NCBI GenBank assembly: GCA_003054665.1
Contig: QAYY01000001.1
Coordinates: 671,501-735,500 of the forward strand
Reading direction: 5' to 3'
Length of the DNA: 64,000 nucleotides
Source of the DNA: Opitutaceae bacterium EW11
Lineage (GTDB): Bacteria > Verrucomicrobiota > Verrucomicrobiia > Opitutales > Opitutaceae
In this document: in pieces, positions 31,231-40,901 of the stretch
Numbering within the stretch: position 1 is the first letter of the stretch
How the letters are laid out: every line of letters starts with the position of its first letter
The notes under the pieces: generated by a model
Told to the model about the DNA's origin: nothing
What the model saw: the letters and a program-made list of their open reading frames with translations, nothing else
The model's database searches: none
Translations under genes and position numbers: made by a program

Positions 31231-33132
31231 ATGAGCGAATCCAGCCCCGCCCGACTCGACGAGTCGGAGGCCAAAACGCCGCCGGTCAGAGACAATCGTT
31301 TCCCTCCCGGCGTGCCTTACATCGTAGGGAACGAAGCCGCGGAGCGGTTCAGTTTCTACGGGATGCGGCAGATACTGTACATCTACGTCGCCGCGCTGTT
31401 TTCCGGCTTCGTCGCCGACGGACAGATCTCTCCCGAAGCCAAGGTCCACGCCACGCAGGTCACGCATCTGTTTAATGCGGGAGTTTATCTTTTTCCGCTG
31501 ATCGGAGCGATTCTCGCCGACCGGCTGCTCGGAAAATACGCGGTGATCTTCTGGGTGTCGCTGGTGTACGTGGCCGGTCAGACGGCGCTCGCCTTCGGCG
31601 GCCATGCCGCCGCACTCGGCAACCTCGATTTCGCGAAGATGGCGCTCTACGGCGGCCTGCTGCTGATCGCGATCGGCTCGGGCGGAATCAAACCCTGCGT
31701 CTCCGCCAACGTCGGCGACCAGTTCACCTCGAAAAACGCGCACCTCGTACCGCGGATTTTCCAGATTTTCTACTTCACGGTGAACTTCGGCTCGTTCTTC
31801 GCCAGCGTGCTCACGCCGTGGCTCTACAAGCAGTTCAGCGCCGCGGTCGCGTTTGCCGTTCCCGGCGCGTTGATGCTGCTCGCCGCACTGGTGTTCTGGA
31901 TGGGCCGCAACCGGTTCATCCGCGTGCCGCCGAAACCCGGCGGCGCACTCGGGCGCCTCGATTTCTTCGCGTCGTCGCTGATGACGGCGCCGCTCCTCAT
32001 CGGCATCTACGTCGCGATGGAGGAATCCGAACCCGTGGTCAACGCGGCCACCCAGAGCGGGCTGCAGGCCCTGATCCCCGCGCTCGGCCACGTCGTTTCC
32101 GACTACTGGCTCGCGGGCGTGGCGGCCGTCGTGCTGTTCGCGCTCGGCGTCGTCATCGCGCAAATCCGCCAGCGCCGCGAGGCCGACAGCGGTTTTCTCG
32201 CCGTGCTCATCCACAGCTTCGTTCACCGCAAGGAACGCCGGCCGGGCGAGGATTTCTGGGCTCCGGCCCGCAGGCGTTTTGGGGAGGAAGCCGCGGAGGG
32301 TCCGCCGGCGGTGCTGCGCATCATCGTGGTTTTCTCCATGGTCAGCGTGTTCTGGGCGCTTTTCGACCAGCACTCGTCCACCTGGGTGGAGCAGGCCAAG
32401 GCGATGAACCGAACGCTCCACATGCCGACATGGGCCTGGGACTACTGGGCGTTTCCCGCCATCCTCCTCGCGTCCGTCTTCGCCGCGTTCTGGCTGTTCT
32501 TCTGGGTCTCCAATCGCCGGATACCGCGCGCCGTGATTCTCGGACTTTCCGGTCTGATCGTCGCGTGGGGCATCGTCTGCGTCGCCCTGCAGTTCACCCG
32601 CGGCGGCACCACCACCCTGGAACTGCTGCCCGCCCAGATCGCCGCGCTCAATCCGCTGCTCGTGATGTTCATCATCCCGGCGCTGAACTTCGGCGTCTAC
32701 GAACCCCTCGAGCGCCGGGGCCGCCCCTTGAAGCCGCTTGTCCGCATGACGATCGGCATGGCCACCGCCGGCCTCGCCTTCGTCGCCGTCGCCATCATCC
32801 AGGCGAAGATCGAAGCTTCCGCCCCCGGCTCGGTGCATGTGCTCTGGCAGCTGATCCCGTACACGATCATCACGACCGCCGAGGTGCTCATTTCGGTCAC
32901 CGGCCTGGAGTTCGCCTACACGCAGGCGCCCCGCGCGATGAAATCCACGATCATGGGTTTCTGGCTTCTCTGCGTCACCTTCGGCAACGTGCTGGTGGCG
33001 TTCCTCGCGCCGCTGCAGACGCTCTCGCTCGCGACGTTCTTCTGGACCTTCGCCGGCCTGATGGCCGCCGCCACCGTGCTCTTCGCGATCCTCGCGTCGA
33101 TGTACAAAGGCAAAAGCTACCTGCAGGCCTGA
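31231..33132 (+). CDS. POT/PTR2-family proton-dependent oligopeptide transporter
   Basis: A 633-residue inner-membrane symporter with at least 12 hydrophobic helices. The POT signature near the first helix is EAAERFSFYGMRQIL (the E-x-x-E-R-F-x-Y/F-Y-G element, shortened to AAERFSFYG). The second signature, FQIFYFTVNFGSF, matches the FYxxINxG motif. GGIKPCVSANVGDQF is the typical loop before it. Expected substrates are di- and tripeptides. The protein is longer than E. coli DtpA (500 aa) because of an extended hydrophilic insert around residues 330-365. It converges on the AsnC-type gene. Confidence 0.92.
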   Translation: MSESSPARLDESEAKTPPVRDNRFPPGVPYIVGNEAAERFSFYGMRQILYIYVAALFSGFVADGQISPEAKVHATQVTHLFNAGVYLFPLIGAILADRLLGKYAVIFWVSLVYVAGQTALAFGGHAAALGNLDFAKMALYGGLLLIAIGSGGIKPCVSANVGDQFTSKNAHLVPRIFQIFYFTVNFGSFFASVLTPWLYKQFSAAVAFAVPGALMLLAALVFWMGRNRFIRVPPKPGGALGRLDFFASSLMTAPLLIGIYVAMEESEPVVNAATQSGLQALIPALGHVVSDYWLAGVAAVVLFALGVVIAQIRQRREADSGFLAVLIHSFVHRKERRPGEDFWAPARRRFGEEAAEGPPAVLRIIVVFSMVSVFWALFDQHSSTWVEQAKAMNRTLHMPTWAWDYWAFPAILLASVFAAFWLFFWVSNRRIPRAVILGLSGLIVAWGIVCVALQFTRGGTTTLELLPAQIAALNPLLVMFIIPALNFGVYEPLERRGRPLKPLVRMTIGMATAGLAFVAVAIIQAKIEASAPGSVHVLWQLIPYTIITTAEVLISVTGLEFAYTQAPRAMKSTIMGFWLLCVTFGNVLVAFLAPLQTLSLATFFWTFAGLMAAATVLFAILASMYKGKSYLQA

Positions 33133-33209
33133 GCGGGAGCACCACGGACGGACATGGATGGCGAATGCCGTGTCCGTCGCGAACTTCCAACTACGCGTTT
33201 CTCCGCCGC

Positions 33210-33482
33210 CTAATCCAGATCGAACATCGCCTCGAGGTCGCGCTTCGAGTACGTCTTGAAGGCGAACATCGTTTCGCTGTCGGTGATGCCCTCCACCTTC
33301 AGCAGGTGCGAAGTGACGATGCACTCGAGTTTGTCGTTGTCGGTGGTCCGGATGATCGCGACGAGATCGTAGCTACCGCTGACGGAATACACCTCCGTCA
33401 CGTCGGGGGTGCTGAGCAGCTGGTCGGCGACTTCGTTGACCTTCTTGCGTTCGACCTTGAGCAGGACAATGGCGGTGACCAT
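33210..33482 (-). CDS. Stand-alone AsnC/Lrp ligand-binding (RAM) domain
   Basis: A 90-residue protein comprising only the effector-binding domain of Lrp/AsnC regulators: MVTAIVLLKVERKKVNEVADQLLSTPDVTEVYSVSGSYDLVAIIRTTDNDKLE. The DNA-binding half is missing. Such stand-alone RAM domains occur in many genomes and can modulate full-length Lrp proteins or act on metabolism. The ATG at 33482 gives the exact domain start, so the upstream open frame to 33608 is rejected. The 186 bp between it and the divergent esterase gene hold the promoter(s). Confidence 0.92.
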   Translation of the reverse strand: MVTAIVLLKVERKKVNEVADQLLSTPDVTEVYSVSGSYDLVAIIRTTDNDKLECIVTSHLLKVEGITDSETMFAFKTYSKRDLEAMFDLD

Positions 33483-33668
33483 GGCGGGATTTTTCCGGAA
33501 GCTAACGCTCTTCGGCGGGCGCGTCCATCCGGGCGTTGCGGTTTCGAGCCGCCATGTCGGCGGCAGGCGCCGGCGCCCCGCTGCCATTCCCCGGAAGCGC
33601 CCGGGCATTCAAACGTATGGGACCAGAAAAGGCTCCCGCCGCGGAAGGAATCAGCGTATTCATGAACC

Positions 33669-34778
33669 ATGCTTTTTACACCCGCTCTGCGCCGCTGCGC
33701 GCTCGCCTGCCTCATGCTCCCCTCCTCTCTTTTCGCCCAGATTCCTGATTTTGCCTCGCCGGAAGTTTCCGCCGGCCAAGTAACGCTTCGGTATTTCGCC
33801 CCGAAAGCCCAGGCCGTCTCGACCGTCGGCTTCCGACGCAAGGATCCGATACCGATGACCAAAGGCGCGGACGGCGTGTGGTCCGTCACGCTGACCGGAC
33901 TCACGCCCGACATCTATTCCTACACCTACAACGTCGACGGCGCGACCGCGCTCGATCCGCGCAACCGCGGCGTGAAGGAATGGATCGTGTCGGACAACAC
34001 GGTCGACGTCCCCGGCGATAAACCGTCCGACTGGGCGGTCCAGGCCGTGCCGCACGGCGTCGTGCATCGCCACACGTACGCGTCCGCCGTCGGCGCTCGC
34101 GAACTATCGTTCCAGGTCTACACGCCGCCGGGCTACGACCCGCTCGCGAAAACCACGTACCCGGTCGTCGTGCTCTGCCACGGCTACGGCGACGCCGAGA
34201 CCGCCTGGGTCCTCAACGGCCGGGCCAACACGATTGCCGACAATCTCATCGCCCGCGGGGCGATGAAGAAGGCCGTCATCGTCATGCCGTACGGCCACCC
34301 GGTGCCGCTCCCGGAAGCGCGGCGGGACGGGTATTGGCGAAAGAACGACACGGCGATGGAAGAGGCCGTGCTCAAAGAGGTGCTGCCTCTGGTCGAACGG
34401 AGCTATCGCATCAGCCGGGACGCGAAACAGCGCGCCATCGTCGGCCTCTCCATGGGCGGCGGGCACGCTCTCAAGATCGGTCTCGGCCATCCCGAGCTGT
34501 TCCGCTGGGTCGGCGCATTCAGTTCGGCCGCGCCCGAGGAGGATCGCGAAACGCTGTTCGCCTCGGTCCTGAAGTCGGCCAAGGCGAAAAAGCCCGCCAC
34601 CCCATTCCTCTGGATCGCGATCGGACGCGACGATTTTCTCCTTCAGCGCAACGAGGCGTTCACCGCCTGGCTGAAACAGAACAACATCCCGTTCGGATGG
34701 AAGCTGAGCGACGGCGGCCACGAGTGGACCGTCTGGCGCGAGTATCTCGGCGATTTCCTGCCGCAGCTGTTCCGCTGA
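33669..34778 (+). CDS. Secreted CE1-like esterase with CBM48-like N-terminus
   Basis: A 369-residue exported esterase. Signal peptide LRRCALACLMLPSSLFAQ (cleavage near 23). A beta-sandwich unit (about 30-115: VTLRYFAPKAQAV, GVWSVTLTGLTPDIYSYTYNVDG) resembles the CBM48-type domain of bacterial feruloyl/acetyl-xylan esterases. The alpha/beta-hydrolase part has VVVLCHGYGD, the nucleophile in IVGLSMGGGHAL (Ser about 262), and the C-terminal His in DGGHEW. Its function is probably the removal of ester groups from plant polysaccharides. Its stop is 13 bp from that of the converging RarD gene. Confidence 0.9.
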   Translation: MLFTPALRRCALACLMLPSSLFAQIPDFASPEVSAGQVTLRYFAPKAQAVSTVGFRRKDPIPMTKGADGVWSVTLTGLTPDIYSYTYNVDGATALDPRNRGVKEWIVSDNTVDVPGDKPSDWAVQAVPHGVVHRHTYASAVGARELSFQVYTPPGYDPLAKTTYPVVVLCHGYGDAETAWVLNGRANTIADNLIARGAMKKAVIVMPYGHPVPLPEARRDGYWRKNDTAMEEAVLKEVLPLVERSYRISRDAKQRAIVGLSMGGGHALKIGLGHPELFRWVGAFSSAAPEEDRETLFASVLKSAKAKKPATPFLWIAIGRDDFLLQRNEAFTAWLKQNNIPFGWKLSDGGHEWTVWREYLGDFLPQLFR

Positions 34779-34791
34779 CCGGCCGTCGATC

Positions 34792-35727
34792 TCAAGCCCG
34801 GCTCGGCTGCGCCACAGGCGGCGCGGCCGAACGGCGGGAGTTGGCCGACCAAAGGGCATCGGCCGAATACGTCGCCAACCCCGCCCAAATCACTCCAAAC
34901 GCCGCGGCGCGGACGGGATCGAGCGGTTCGGCATAGACCAGCCAGCCGAGGAGAAACTGGCAGGTCGGCGTGAGATACTGCAGGAAGCCCAGCGTGGTGA
35001 AACGAAGACCGCGGGCTCCCCGCGCAAACAGGAGCAGGGGCACCGCCGTGACCACGCCCGTGCTGAGGAGCCAGGCCGTCATGCCCGGTCCCACCCGGCC
35101 GAGCGCCCCGGTGCCGTCGTGCCACCGCAGGAGGAGGAATCCAATCGCCACCGGCGCGAGCAATAGCGTCTCCGCGCCGAGCCCGAGCAGCGGCCCGAGC
35201 GGGGACCGCTTCCGCATCAGGCCGTACAGGCCGAAGGTGATGGCGAGAGCGAGCGCGATCCACGGCGGACGCCCCACATGCCAGACGAGCAACCCCACGC
35301 CCGCCGTCGCCAGGGCGATCGCCGCCAACTGCGCCGGACGAAGCCGCTCGTGAAGCAGGAAGCGGCCGAGCAGAACATTGAGCAACGGCACGAGGAAATA
35401 CCCGAGGCTGCACTCGATCACGTGGCCGGCGTTCACGCCCCAGACATAAACAAGCCAGTTCGCGGTCAGGAGCGCACCGCTCGTCAGATTCGCGCCCGAG
35501 GTTTTCGGAGAACGCAACGCGCGCAGCATCTCGCCCCACCGCCCCTGCACCGCCAGCACCACCGAAAGAAACGCCAGCGCCCAAACCATGCGGTGCGCGA
35601 TGAGCTCGGTCGCGTCGATCCCGCGCAGCTGCTTCCAGTAGAGGGGAAACAGCCCCCAGATAAGGTAGCCGCCGGTCGCCGAGAGCAGGCTCGGCAAACT
35701 GTGAGGCGTGGGATCGCGGTGCGGCAT
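34792..35727 (-). CDS. rarD: EamA-family transporter RarD
   Basis: A 311-residue inner-membrane protein with about ten hydrophobic helices. It opens with the RarD-specific GGYLIWGLFPLYWKQLRGIDATELIAHRMVWAL, continues with LTANWLVYVWGVNAGHVIECSLGYFLVPLLNVLLG and ends in FLQYLTPTCQFLLGWLVYAEPL. This run of motifs is diagnostic for RarD, named from chloramphenicol sensitivity; its true substrate is not known. Its start is 246 bp from the divergent metY gene. Confidence 0.92.
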   Translation of the reverse strand: MPHRDPTPHSLPSLLSATGGYLIWGLFPLYWKQLRGIDATELIAHRMVWALAFLSVVLAVQGRWGEMLRALRSPKTSGANLTSGALLTANWLVYVWGVNAGHVIECSLGYFLVPLLNVLLGRFLLHERLRPAQLAAIALATAGVGLLVWHVGRPPWIALALAITFGLYGLMRKRSPLGPLLGLGAETLLLAPVAIGFLLLRWHDGTGALGRVGPGMTAWLLSTGVVTAVPLLLFARGARGLRFTTLGFLQYLTPTCQFLLGWLVYAEPLDPVRAAAFGVIWAGLATYSADALWSANSRRSAAPPVAQPSRA

Positions 35728-35973
35728 GCCGCGAAATTAGGTCCACGCTCTTGAGCGTCAATTGGCGCGCCTACCCGCCGGCGACATCCGTCGGTGCACC
35801 TCCGCACGTTTGGCGCCAGCACACGGCTCCCGTCCCCGCGTGCCGAATACTCGGCGACCTTCCCTGCGGCGCCGTCCGGAGGCTGCCGTGTGGCGCCGCG
35901 CGGCACCCGGTCTGCAAAGCCAGAGCGCCGCCGCACTTGCCAATTCTCCGCCGGCTCGCACGGTCGCTCTGCC

Positions 35974-37272
35974 ATGAAATCTCTCGGACTTGGAACCAAA
36001 GCCCTGCACGCCGGCCAGCAGCCCGACCCCACCACAGGCTCCCGCGCGGTCCCCATTTACCAAACCACGAGCTACGTCTTCCGCGACACGGAGCATGCGG
36101 CCAACCTTTTTGCCCTGAAGGAACTCGGAAACATCTACACCCGGATCATGAATCCGACGCAGGATGTGTTCGAGCAGCGCATCGCGGCGATGGAGGGCGG
36201 CAGCGGCGCGCTCGCCCACGCCTCAGGGCAGGCGGCGATCACCAACGCGATTCTGAACATCGCCGGTGCCGGGGACCACCTCGTCTCGGTCTCCCAGCTG
36301 TACGGTGGCACGTATAACCTTTTCCACTACACCCTGCCGAAGCTCGGCATCGAAGTCTCGTTCGTGGATGCCGACGATCCCTCCTCGTTCCGCCGCGCCC
36401 TCCGGCCGAACACGAAGGCGTTTTACGGCGAAGGACTGGGCAATCCGGCCCTGAACATCTTTCCCTTCGAGGAAGTGGCGAAGATCGCGAAGGAAGCCGG
36501 CGTGCCGCTGATCATCGACAACACCTGCCTCTCTCCCATCCTGAACCGCCCGATCGAATGGGGGGCCAACATCGTCATCCACTCCGCGACGAAATACATC
36601 GGCGGCCACGGCACCTCGGTCGCCGGCATCGTGGTCGACGGCGGCAATTTCGATTGGGGCTCCGGCCGATTCCCCGGCTTCACCCAGCCCGACGCCTCGT
36701 ATCACGGCCTGGTCCACTGGGACGCCTTCAAGAGTTTCCCGCCCGCCGGCGGCGCGAACGTCGCGTATATTTTCAAGATGCGCCTCCAGCTCCTCCGCGA
36801 CATGGGCGCGTGCATCTCGCCGTTCAACGCCTTCCTCCTCCTGCAGGGCGTCGAGACGCTCCACCTGCGCATGCCGCGCATCTGCGAGAACGCGATGAAG
36901 ACCGCGGAATTCCTCGCCTCCCACAGCAAGATCGCGTGGGTCAATTACCCCGGCTTGAAGACGAGCAAGAATCACGCGCTGGCCAAGAAATACCTGCAGG
37001 GCGGCTTCGGCGGTCTGCTGGGTTTCGGTGTGAAGGGTGGATTCGAAGCCGGCCGGAAGTTCATCGAGTCGGTCAAGCTGTTCTCCCATCTGGCGAACAT
37101 CGGCGACGCGAAGTCTCTCGCCATCCATCCTGCGAGCACGACGCACAGCCAGCTCAGCGCCGACGAGCAGGTCTCGTCCGGCGTTTCTCCGGACTACATC
37201 CGTCTCTCGCTCGGCACCGAGGATTTCGCCGACTTGCAGGCCGACCTCGAGCAGGCGCTGGCCAAAGTCTGA
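35974..37272 (+). CDS. metY: O-acetylhomoserine sulfhydrylase (MetY)
   Basis: A 432-residue PLP enzyme that makes homocysteine from O-acetyl- (or O-succinyl-) homoserine and sulfide. The N-terminus is [29 protein letters not shown]. The PLP lysine is in [13 protein letters not shown] (about 205), and the C-terminal [22 protein letters not shown] is standard. Length matches the MetY subfamily (about 430) rather than MetB (about 390). The frame opens upstream at 35794, but the ATG at 35974 is the family start. I could not find a SAM riboswitch in the 246-bp leader. A strong terminator follows. Confidence 0.95.
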   Translation: MKSLGLGTKALHAGQQPDPTTGSRAVPIYQTTSYVFRDTEHAANLFALKELGNIYTRIMNPTQDVFEQRIAAMEGGSGALAHASGQAAITNAILNIAGAGDHLVSVSQLYGGTYNLFHYTLPKLGIEVSFVDADDPSSFRRALRPNTKAFYGEGLGNPALNIFPFEEVAKIAKEAGVPLIIDNTCLSPILNRPIEWGANIVIHSATKYIGGHGTSVAGIVVDGGNFDWGSGRFPGFTQPDASYHGLVHWDAFKSFPPAGGANVAYIFKMRLQLLRDMGACISPFNAFLLLQGVETLHLRMPRICENAMKTAEFLASHSKIAWVNYPGLKTSKNHALAKKYLQGGFGGLLGFGVKGGFEAGRKFIESVKLFSHLANIGDAKSLAIHPASTTHSQLSADEQVSSGVSPDYIRLSLGTEDFADLQADLEQALAKV

Positions 37273-37290
37273 TCGCCTCTCGTTTCTTCC

Positions 37291-37323
37291 CCGCCGACGC
37301 CGTCCGCGTCGGCGGTTTTTTTT
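37291..37323 (+). terminator. Strong intrinsic terminator after metY
   Basis: Perfect 10-bp stem CCGCCGACGC (37291-37300) / GCGTCGGCGG (37306-37315), 5-nt loop, followed by eight or nine T residues. Confidence 0.95.
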
Positions 37324-37503
37324 CAAAAAGCGCGACTGGGGCGGTGCAGGTAAAGAGAACCGGATTCCCGTCGGTCCCGCCGGACACCGGTATCCTCAAT
37401 CCGCCTCCGCCCGACTGGCAGCCGGTAGCCGAGGTCTGACGGAACGAACCCGATGCACGCCTCTGCGATTGCCGGCGGCGGCGGAGCGGTTTCGCTCATT
37501 CGC

Positions 37504-38334
37504 ATGATCACCCTCGGCGTTCGCGCACACGATTTCGGGAAGCTGCCGATCGAACAGATGGCGGAGACCGTGGCGGCCCACGGTTTCTCCAGCATCCAGC
37601 TGGCTCTGGCCAAAGCGCTCGACGGCATCTGCACCGACACGGGCAGCTACAGCCCGGGACTCGCGCGCCGGGTCCGCCACGCCTTTGCCAGCCGCGGCGT
37701 GAGCATCGCGGTGCTCGGCTGCTACATCAATCCCATCGATCCCGATCCGACGAGCCGTCGCCAGCAGATGGAGCGGTTCAAGGAGCATCTCCGCTTCGCC
37801 CGGGATTTCGGCTGCAGCGTGGTGGCCACGGAAACCGGCTCGCGCAACGCGGACTGGTCGTTCCACCCCGACAACACCACCGACGCCACGCTCTCGGAGC
37901 TCACTTCCCAGATCGGCGAACTTGTGGCCGTGGCCGAAAAAGCGGGCGTATTCGTCTGCATTGAGGGAGTGACCCGGCACGTCGTCTCCACCCCCGCCCG
38001 GATGAAGCGCGTGCTCGACGCCGTCCGCTCTCCGAATCTCCAGGTGCTCTTCGATCCGGTGAACCTGCTCGACGCGAAGAACCACGCCACGCAGGTGGCC
38101 ATCATGGACGAGGCCTTTTCGCTTTTCGGCGACCGTATCCAGATCATCCATGCGAAAGATTTCGCCGTCGACGGCGGCGCACTGAAGCCCGCCCTTCTTG
38201 GTGAGGGCTCGCTGCGCCTCGATGTCCTGCTCAAGCATCTCAAACGGAAATCGTACATCGACGTCCTACTCGAGGAAACGGCCCCCGCCACGGTGGACCG
38301 CTGTGTTCAGAATCTGAAACGCGCCCTCGGCTAA
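37504..38334 (+). CDS. Sugar phosphate isomerase/epimerase (TIM barrel, AP-endonuclease-2 family)
   Basis: A 276-residue xylose-isomerase-like barrel. Its strands and metal ligands are consistent with the family: ITLGVRAHDFG, FSSIQLALAKAL, VVATETGSRN (Glu), VFVCIEGVTRHV (Glu), LQVLFDPVNLL (Asp), IQIIHAKDFAV (His/Asp) and IDVLLEET (Glu). Substrate not assignable. The frame also has an ATG at 37453 that adds 17 small residues. I prefer 37504 because the conserved domain starts right there. A second member of this fold is at 41524-42312. Confidence 0.85.
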   Translation: MITLGVRAHDFGKLPIEQMAETVAAHGFSSIQLALAKALDGICTDTGSYSPGLARRVRHAFASRGVSIAVLGCYINPIDPDPTSRRQQMERFKEHLRFARDFGCSVVATETGSRNADWSFHPDNTTDATLSELTSQIGELVAVAEKAGVFVCIEGVTRHVVSTPARMKRVLDAVRSPNLQVLFDPVNLLDAKNHATQVAIMDEAFSLFGDRIQIIHAKDFAVDGGALKPALLGEGSLRLDVLLKHLKRKSYIDVLLEETAPATVDRCVQNLKRALG

Positions 38335-38394
38335 GCCCGCGGCGAGGACGGCACTTCTTTCAGCGCAAAACCCGGCCGGAAATCCCGTCCTCGG

Positions 38395-38430
38395 AAAAAA
38401 AGACGAGCGCCTGCCGAGGCAGGCGCTCGT
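38395..38430 (-). terminator. Strong intrinsic terminator for the small membrane protein gene
   Basis: Perfect 13-bp stem ACGAGCGCCTGCC (38403-38415) / GGCAGGCGCTCGT (38418-38430). Read on the minus strand it is followed by a run of T residues (38395-38401). It lies just after the stop of the gene at 38455-38754. Confidence 0.9.
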
Positions 38431-38454
38431 GGTGCAACGTGCAGATGCGCTTGC

Positions 38455-38754
38455 TTAAGCCGCCGCGCGAGCCGGCTCGGGCAAGGCAATCGGTGTGGAG
38501 GCGCGCTCCGGAACGGCCGCAGCAGCTTCCGCCGCAGCGGTGCGGGCCAGCGACAGTTGCGTGAGGCTCTCTCGCACGAGCCACCCGCCGCCGATCAGAC
38601 CCACCACCAGTCCCATAAAGTGAAGCCACACCGCGCTCGGCGTGAGGTCCGCAAGGATCGCCGGACCGCGCGCCACCAAGGACGGCGTCAGAGCCGGAAG
38701 GGCGTTCATCACAGAGCCAAGCGCAAGAAACCCGAGAGCGTTGAATGAGTTCAT
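38455..38754 (-). CDS. Small membrane protein of unknown function
   Basis: A 99-residue protein with two hydrophobic stretches (about 5-22 and 43-60, FMGLVVGLIGGGWLVRES) and an Ala/Pro-rich tail with regular Ala spacing (AAAEAAAAVPERASTPIALPEPARAAA). No family is recognised. The start at 38754 (MNSFNALGF) is favoured over 38808 because the extra residues are polar and unlike a membrane start. It ends in a very good terminator, which supports real expression. Confidence 0.72.
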   Translation of the reverse strand: MNSFNALGFLALGSVMNALPALTPSLVARGPAILADLTPSAVWLHFMGLVVGLIGGGWLVRESLTQLSLARTAAAEAAAAVPERASTPIALPEPARAAA

Positions 38755-39074
38755 AGGCGAAAGGGAACTGCCTTCCCTTAAGCGATGGCTGTGCCAACCG
38801 CCTCCCACCCCCGCAAGGTGCTTGTTACCAATGTTTTTACAGCCTCATATAATTTCCCGAAGCGGTCGAATCATGCAAACGGCATGACGCCACCTACACC
38901 CGGCATGCACCCTGCATGCTTTTGCCGGCCGGTGAACGGGATACAAAGCCCCGCAAATAGCCGGCTGGTTCGCTGTGGTGGGGATTGCAGCCGACTAGCA
39001 GACAGGCGTTAGGCAATGCCCTGACACAGAGACTTGAAACATTGACACTGACTCAGTGTGTCGCCGGGCGCTGG

Positions 39075-39788
39075 TCAGACATCGCCGAGCTGAGGCCGCA
39101 GCACGATCTCCTCCACGACGGTTCGACGGCTGAGCCGGTAGATATCGAAAAAACTCCGAGCCACATCGTCCGCCGGCATGATTCGCTTCGGATCCACGCC
39201 GCTCCCCTGCCACGACGGCGACCACGTGGCGCCGGGGTGCACCACGGTTACGCGCACGCCTTTTTCGCGGAGTTCCTCGCGCATGACCTTGCTCAGTCCG
39301 GTGACGGCGAACTTGGCCGCGCAGTAGCCTGCCCCGTTGGGATACGCGTCGAGGCCGGCGATCGAACTCATGTTGAACACGTCGCCACGCCCTCGTTTCA
39401 CCATGCCCGGCACGAAGGCGCGCGAAACGAGAAAGACGCTGCGCGCGTTCACCGAAAGGAGCGCATCGAACTCCTGCACGCTCTGCTCGAGGAACGGAGC
39501 GCTGCGGAAAAGCCCGGCGTTGTTGATCAGCACGTCGGCCTCGCCGAAACGCGAGCGCACCGCCTCGGCCATTTGCGCGACGGAGGTTTCGTCCGACACG
39601 TCGCAGGGAAAAATCTCCGCAGCTCCGGCGCCCAGCCGGCGGCACCGTGCGGCGACTTTCTCGAGGCTCTTTTCCGTTCGCGCCACCAAAGCCAGGCGGC
39701 AACCGCGGAGTTCGGACGCGAACACCGCCGCAATCGCGGCGCCGATGCCCTGCGAGGCTCCTGTGATGACGATGACGGGGCCGGCCAT
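39075..39788 (-). CDS. Short-chain dehydrogenase (probable pterin/sepiapterin reductase)
   Basis: A 237-residue SDR. The NADP-binding motif TGASQGIG is at about 11-18, NNAG (INNAGLF) near 90, the catalytic Ser in VFNMSSIAG, and Tyr/Lys in GYCAAKFA (about 155-159). The start codon overlaps the stop of folE2 as TGATG (39786-39790), so it is translationally coupled to a GTP cyclohydrolase. With the PTPS-like gene further upstream, this is the set needed for tetrahydropterin synthesis. The SDR is therefore probably a sepiapterin- or dihydromonapterin-type reductase rather than a fatty-acid enzyme. Fold certain, substrate inferred. Confidence 0.85.
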   Translation of the reverse strand: MAGPVIVITGASQGIGAAIAAVFASELRGCRLALVARTEKSLEKVAARCRRLGAGAAEIFPCDVSDETSVAQMAEAVRSRFGEADVLINNAGLFRSAPFLEQSVQEFDALLSVNARSVFLVSRAFVPGMVKRGRGDVFNMSSIAGLDAYPNGAGYCAAKFAVTGLSKVMREELREKGVRVTVVHPGATWSPSWQGSGVDPKRIMPADDVARSFFDIYRLSRRTVVEEIVLRPQLGDV

Positions 39789-40819
39789 CAGCAGACCAGG
39801 GAGCGGAAATCGGTGAAGTCCGCGGCGAGACCGCCCGGCACGCCCTTGCAGATCACCGAAACGGCGTCGTGCGAGTGCAGCGACTCGAAATGCGCGCAAG
39901 CGGCCTGGAAGTCGCGGATGCGATCGTCGGCGTCGAGCTGCTGGTAGACGAGCCGCGCCGCGTCCTCGACGAACTTGATGTACGCGCCGTTGAGTTCGGC
40001 GAACGCCTGCTCGTCCTCGCGCTTCACCATCACCTGCGTCTCCGTCTTCAGAGCGGCGAGGCAGCGGTCGTGAAGGTCCTCGACGGCGAGCTTTTTCGCC
40101 GGCGCGATCTCCGCGCGGACACGGACCTTGGATCGCTGATTGTGCGGGACGGCGTACGCGCCGCGCTTGTCGCGGGCGTGCTCCGCAAGCTCGGCCGAGC
40201 AGGGGCAGGCGGACGAATAGACAAAATCGAAGTCGATGTACTTCCGAAACGTGCCCGAGCGGTCGATCACGCCCTCGTACGCCACCTGGTAATACTGGAA
40301 ACCTTCGAGGCCGCTGCGGAGGCTCTTCTGCAGGATCGGATACGAAAAACTCACCCGAAGCCGCGCCTCCAGCGAGCCGACGCTCCGCTGGTACCGCAGG
40401 AGGATCTTTTTCAGAAGCTCCGGCGTGAAAACCTCGTCTCGGTGATCGTAGAACGACCGGACGATCCGGCTCATGTTGATGCCCTTCAGGTTGGCATCGA
40501 GGGAAACGGTCCCGAGGACGCTGGCCTCGAGCACGACGGGCTTCCCCCCGCGAACGCCGAGTTTGAGCGGTAACCTAAAGTTCGATACGCCCACCTGCTG
40601 CACCGGGACCTTTGCGCCATGGATCGCATCCTCGGCCTCCATCAAGTCGGGCAGCGACTCGCGGTAGGCGGGCGTGGCGACGAACTCGGCGTCGTAGCGG
40701 CGCTTGATCTTGGGAGCGGCGCCGCCGGGGCCGTTGTGCAGGTACATGGACTTGGCTGCCCGACGCGTCGAGGCGCGCGACGATGCAGCGGTGCCTCCGG
40801 AGGAGGAGATGGATTTCAT
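39788..40819 (-). CDS. folE2: GTP cyclohydrolase IB (FolE2)
   Basis: A 343-residue GTP cyclohydrolase of the FolE2/COG1469 type, which converts GTP to 7,8-dihydroneopterin triphosphate. Diagnostic pieces are [35 protein letters not shown] and the metal cysteine segment [16 protein letters not shown]; the C-terminus is [15 protein letters not shown]. The N-terminal 25 residues are Ser/Ala-rich and variable. The gene is in the middle of a minus-strand cluster, downstream of a 6-pyruvoyl-tetrahydropterin synthase homologue and translationally coupled to an SDR. Confidence 0.95.
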   Translation of the reverse strand: MKSISSSGGTAASSRASTRRAAKSMYLHNGPGGAAPKIKRRYDAEFVATPAYRESLPDLMEAEDAIHGAKVPVQQVGVSNFRLPLKLGVRGGKPVVLEASVLGTVSLDANLKGINMSRIVRSFYDHRDEVFTPELLKKILLRYQRSVGSLEARLRVSFSYPILQKSLRSGLEGFQYYQVAYEGVIDRSGTFRKYIDFDFVYSSACPCSAELAEHARDKRGAYAVPHNQRSKVRVRAEIAPAKKLAVEDLHDRCLAALKTETQVMVKREDEQAFAELNGAYIKFVEDAARLVYQQLDADDRIRDFQAACAHFESLHSHDAVSVICKGVPGGLAADFTDFRSLVC

Positions 40820-40901
40820 GGCTCGTTTTTTTAGATGCTCGGCCAGGCGGTGGGTTACGATAACTCCGTAGGCGCTGCCCCACGCCGGTGGGGCGAGGCG
40901 C

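Noticed and set aside
31177-33324. 715-codon open frame on the minus strand
   Set aside because: Antisense to the POT transporter; translation is His/Arg/Glu-rich without hydrophobic or domain pattern.
35728-35973. Possible SAM riboswitch in the metY leader
   Set aside because: I searched by eye for SAM-I/SAM-II core elements and found none; the leader is GC-rich and lacks a matching terminator hairpin.
38343-38392. 9-bp inverted repeat CGAGGACGG/CCGTCCTCG after the isomerase gene
   Set aside because: The loop is about 32 nt and the following bases are A-rich rather than T-rich on the plus strand; the nearby minus-strand terminator explains the A run.
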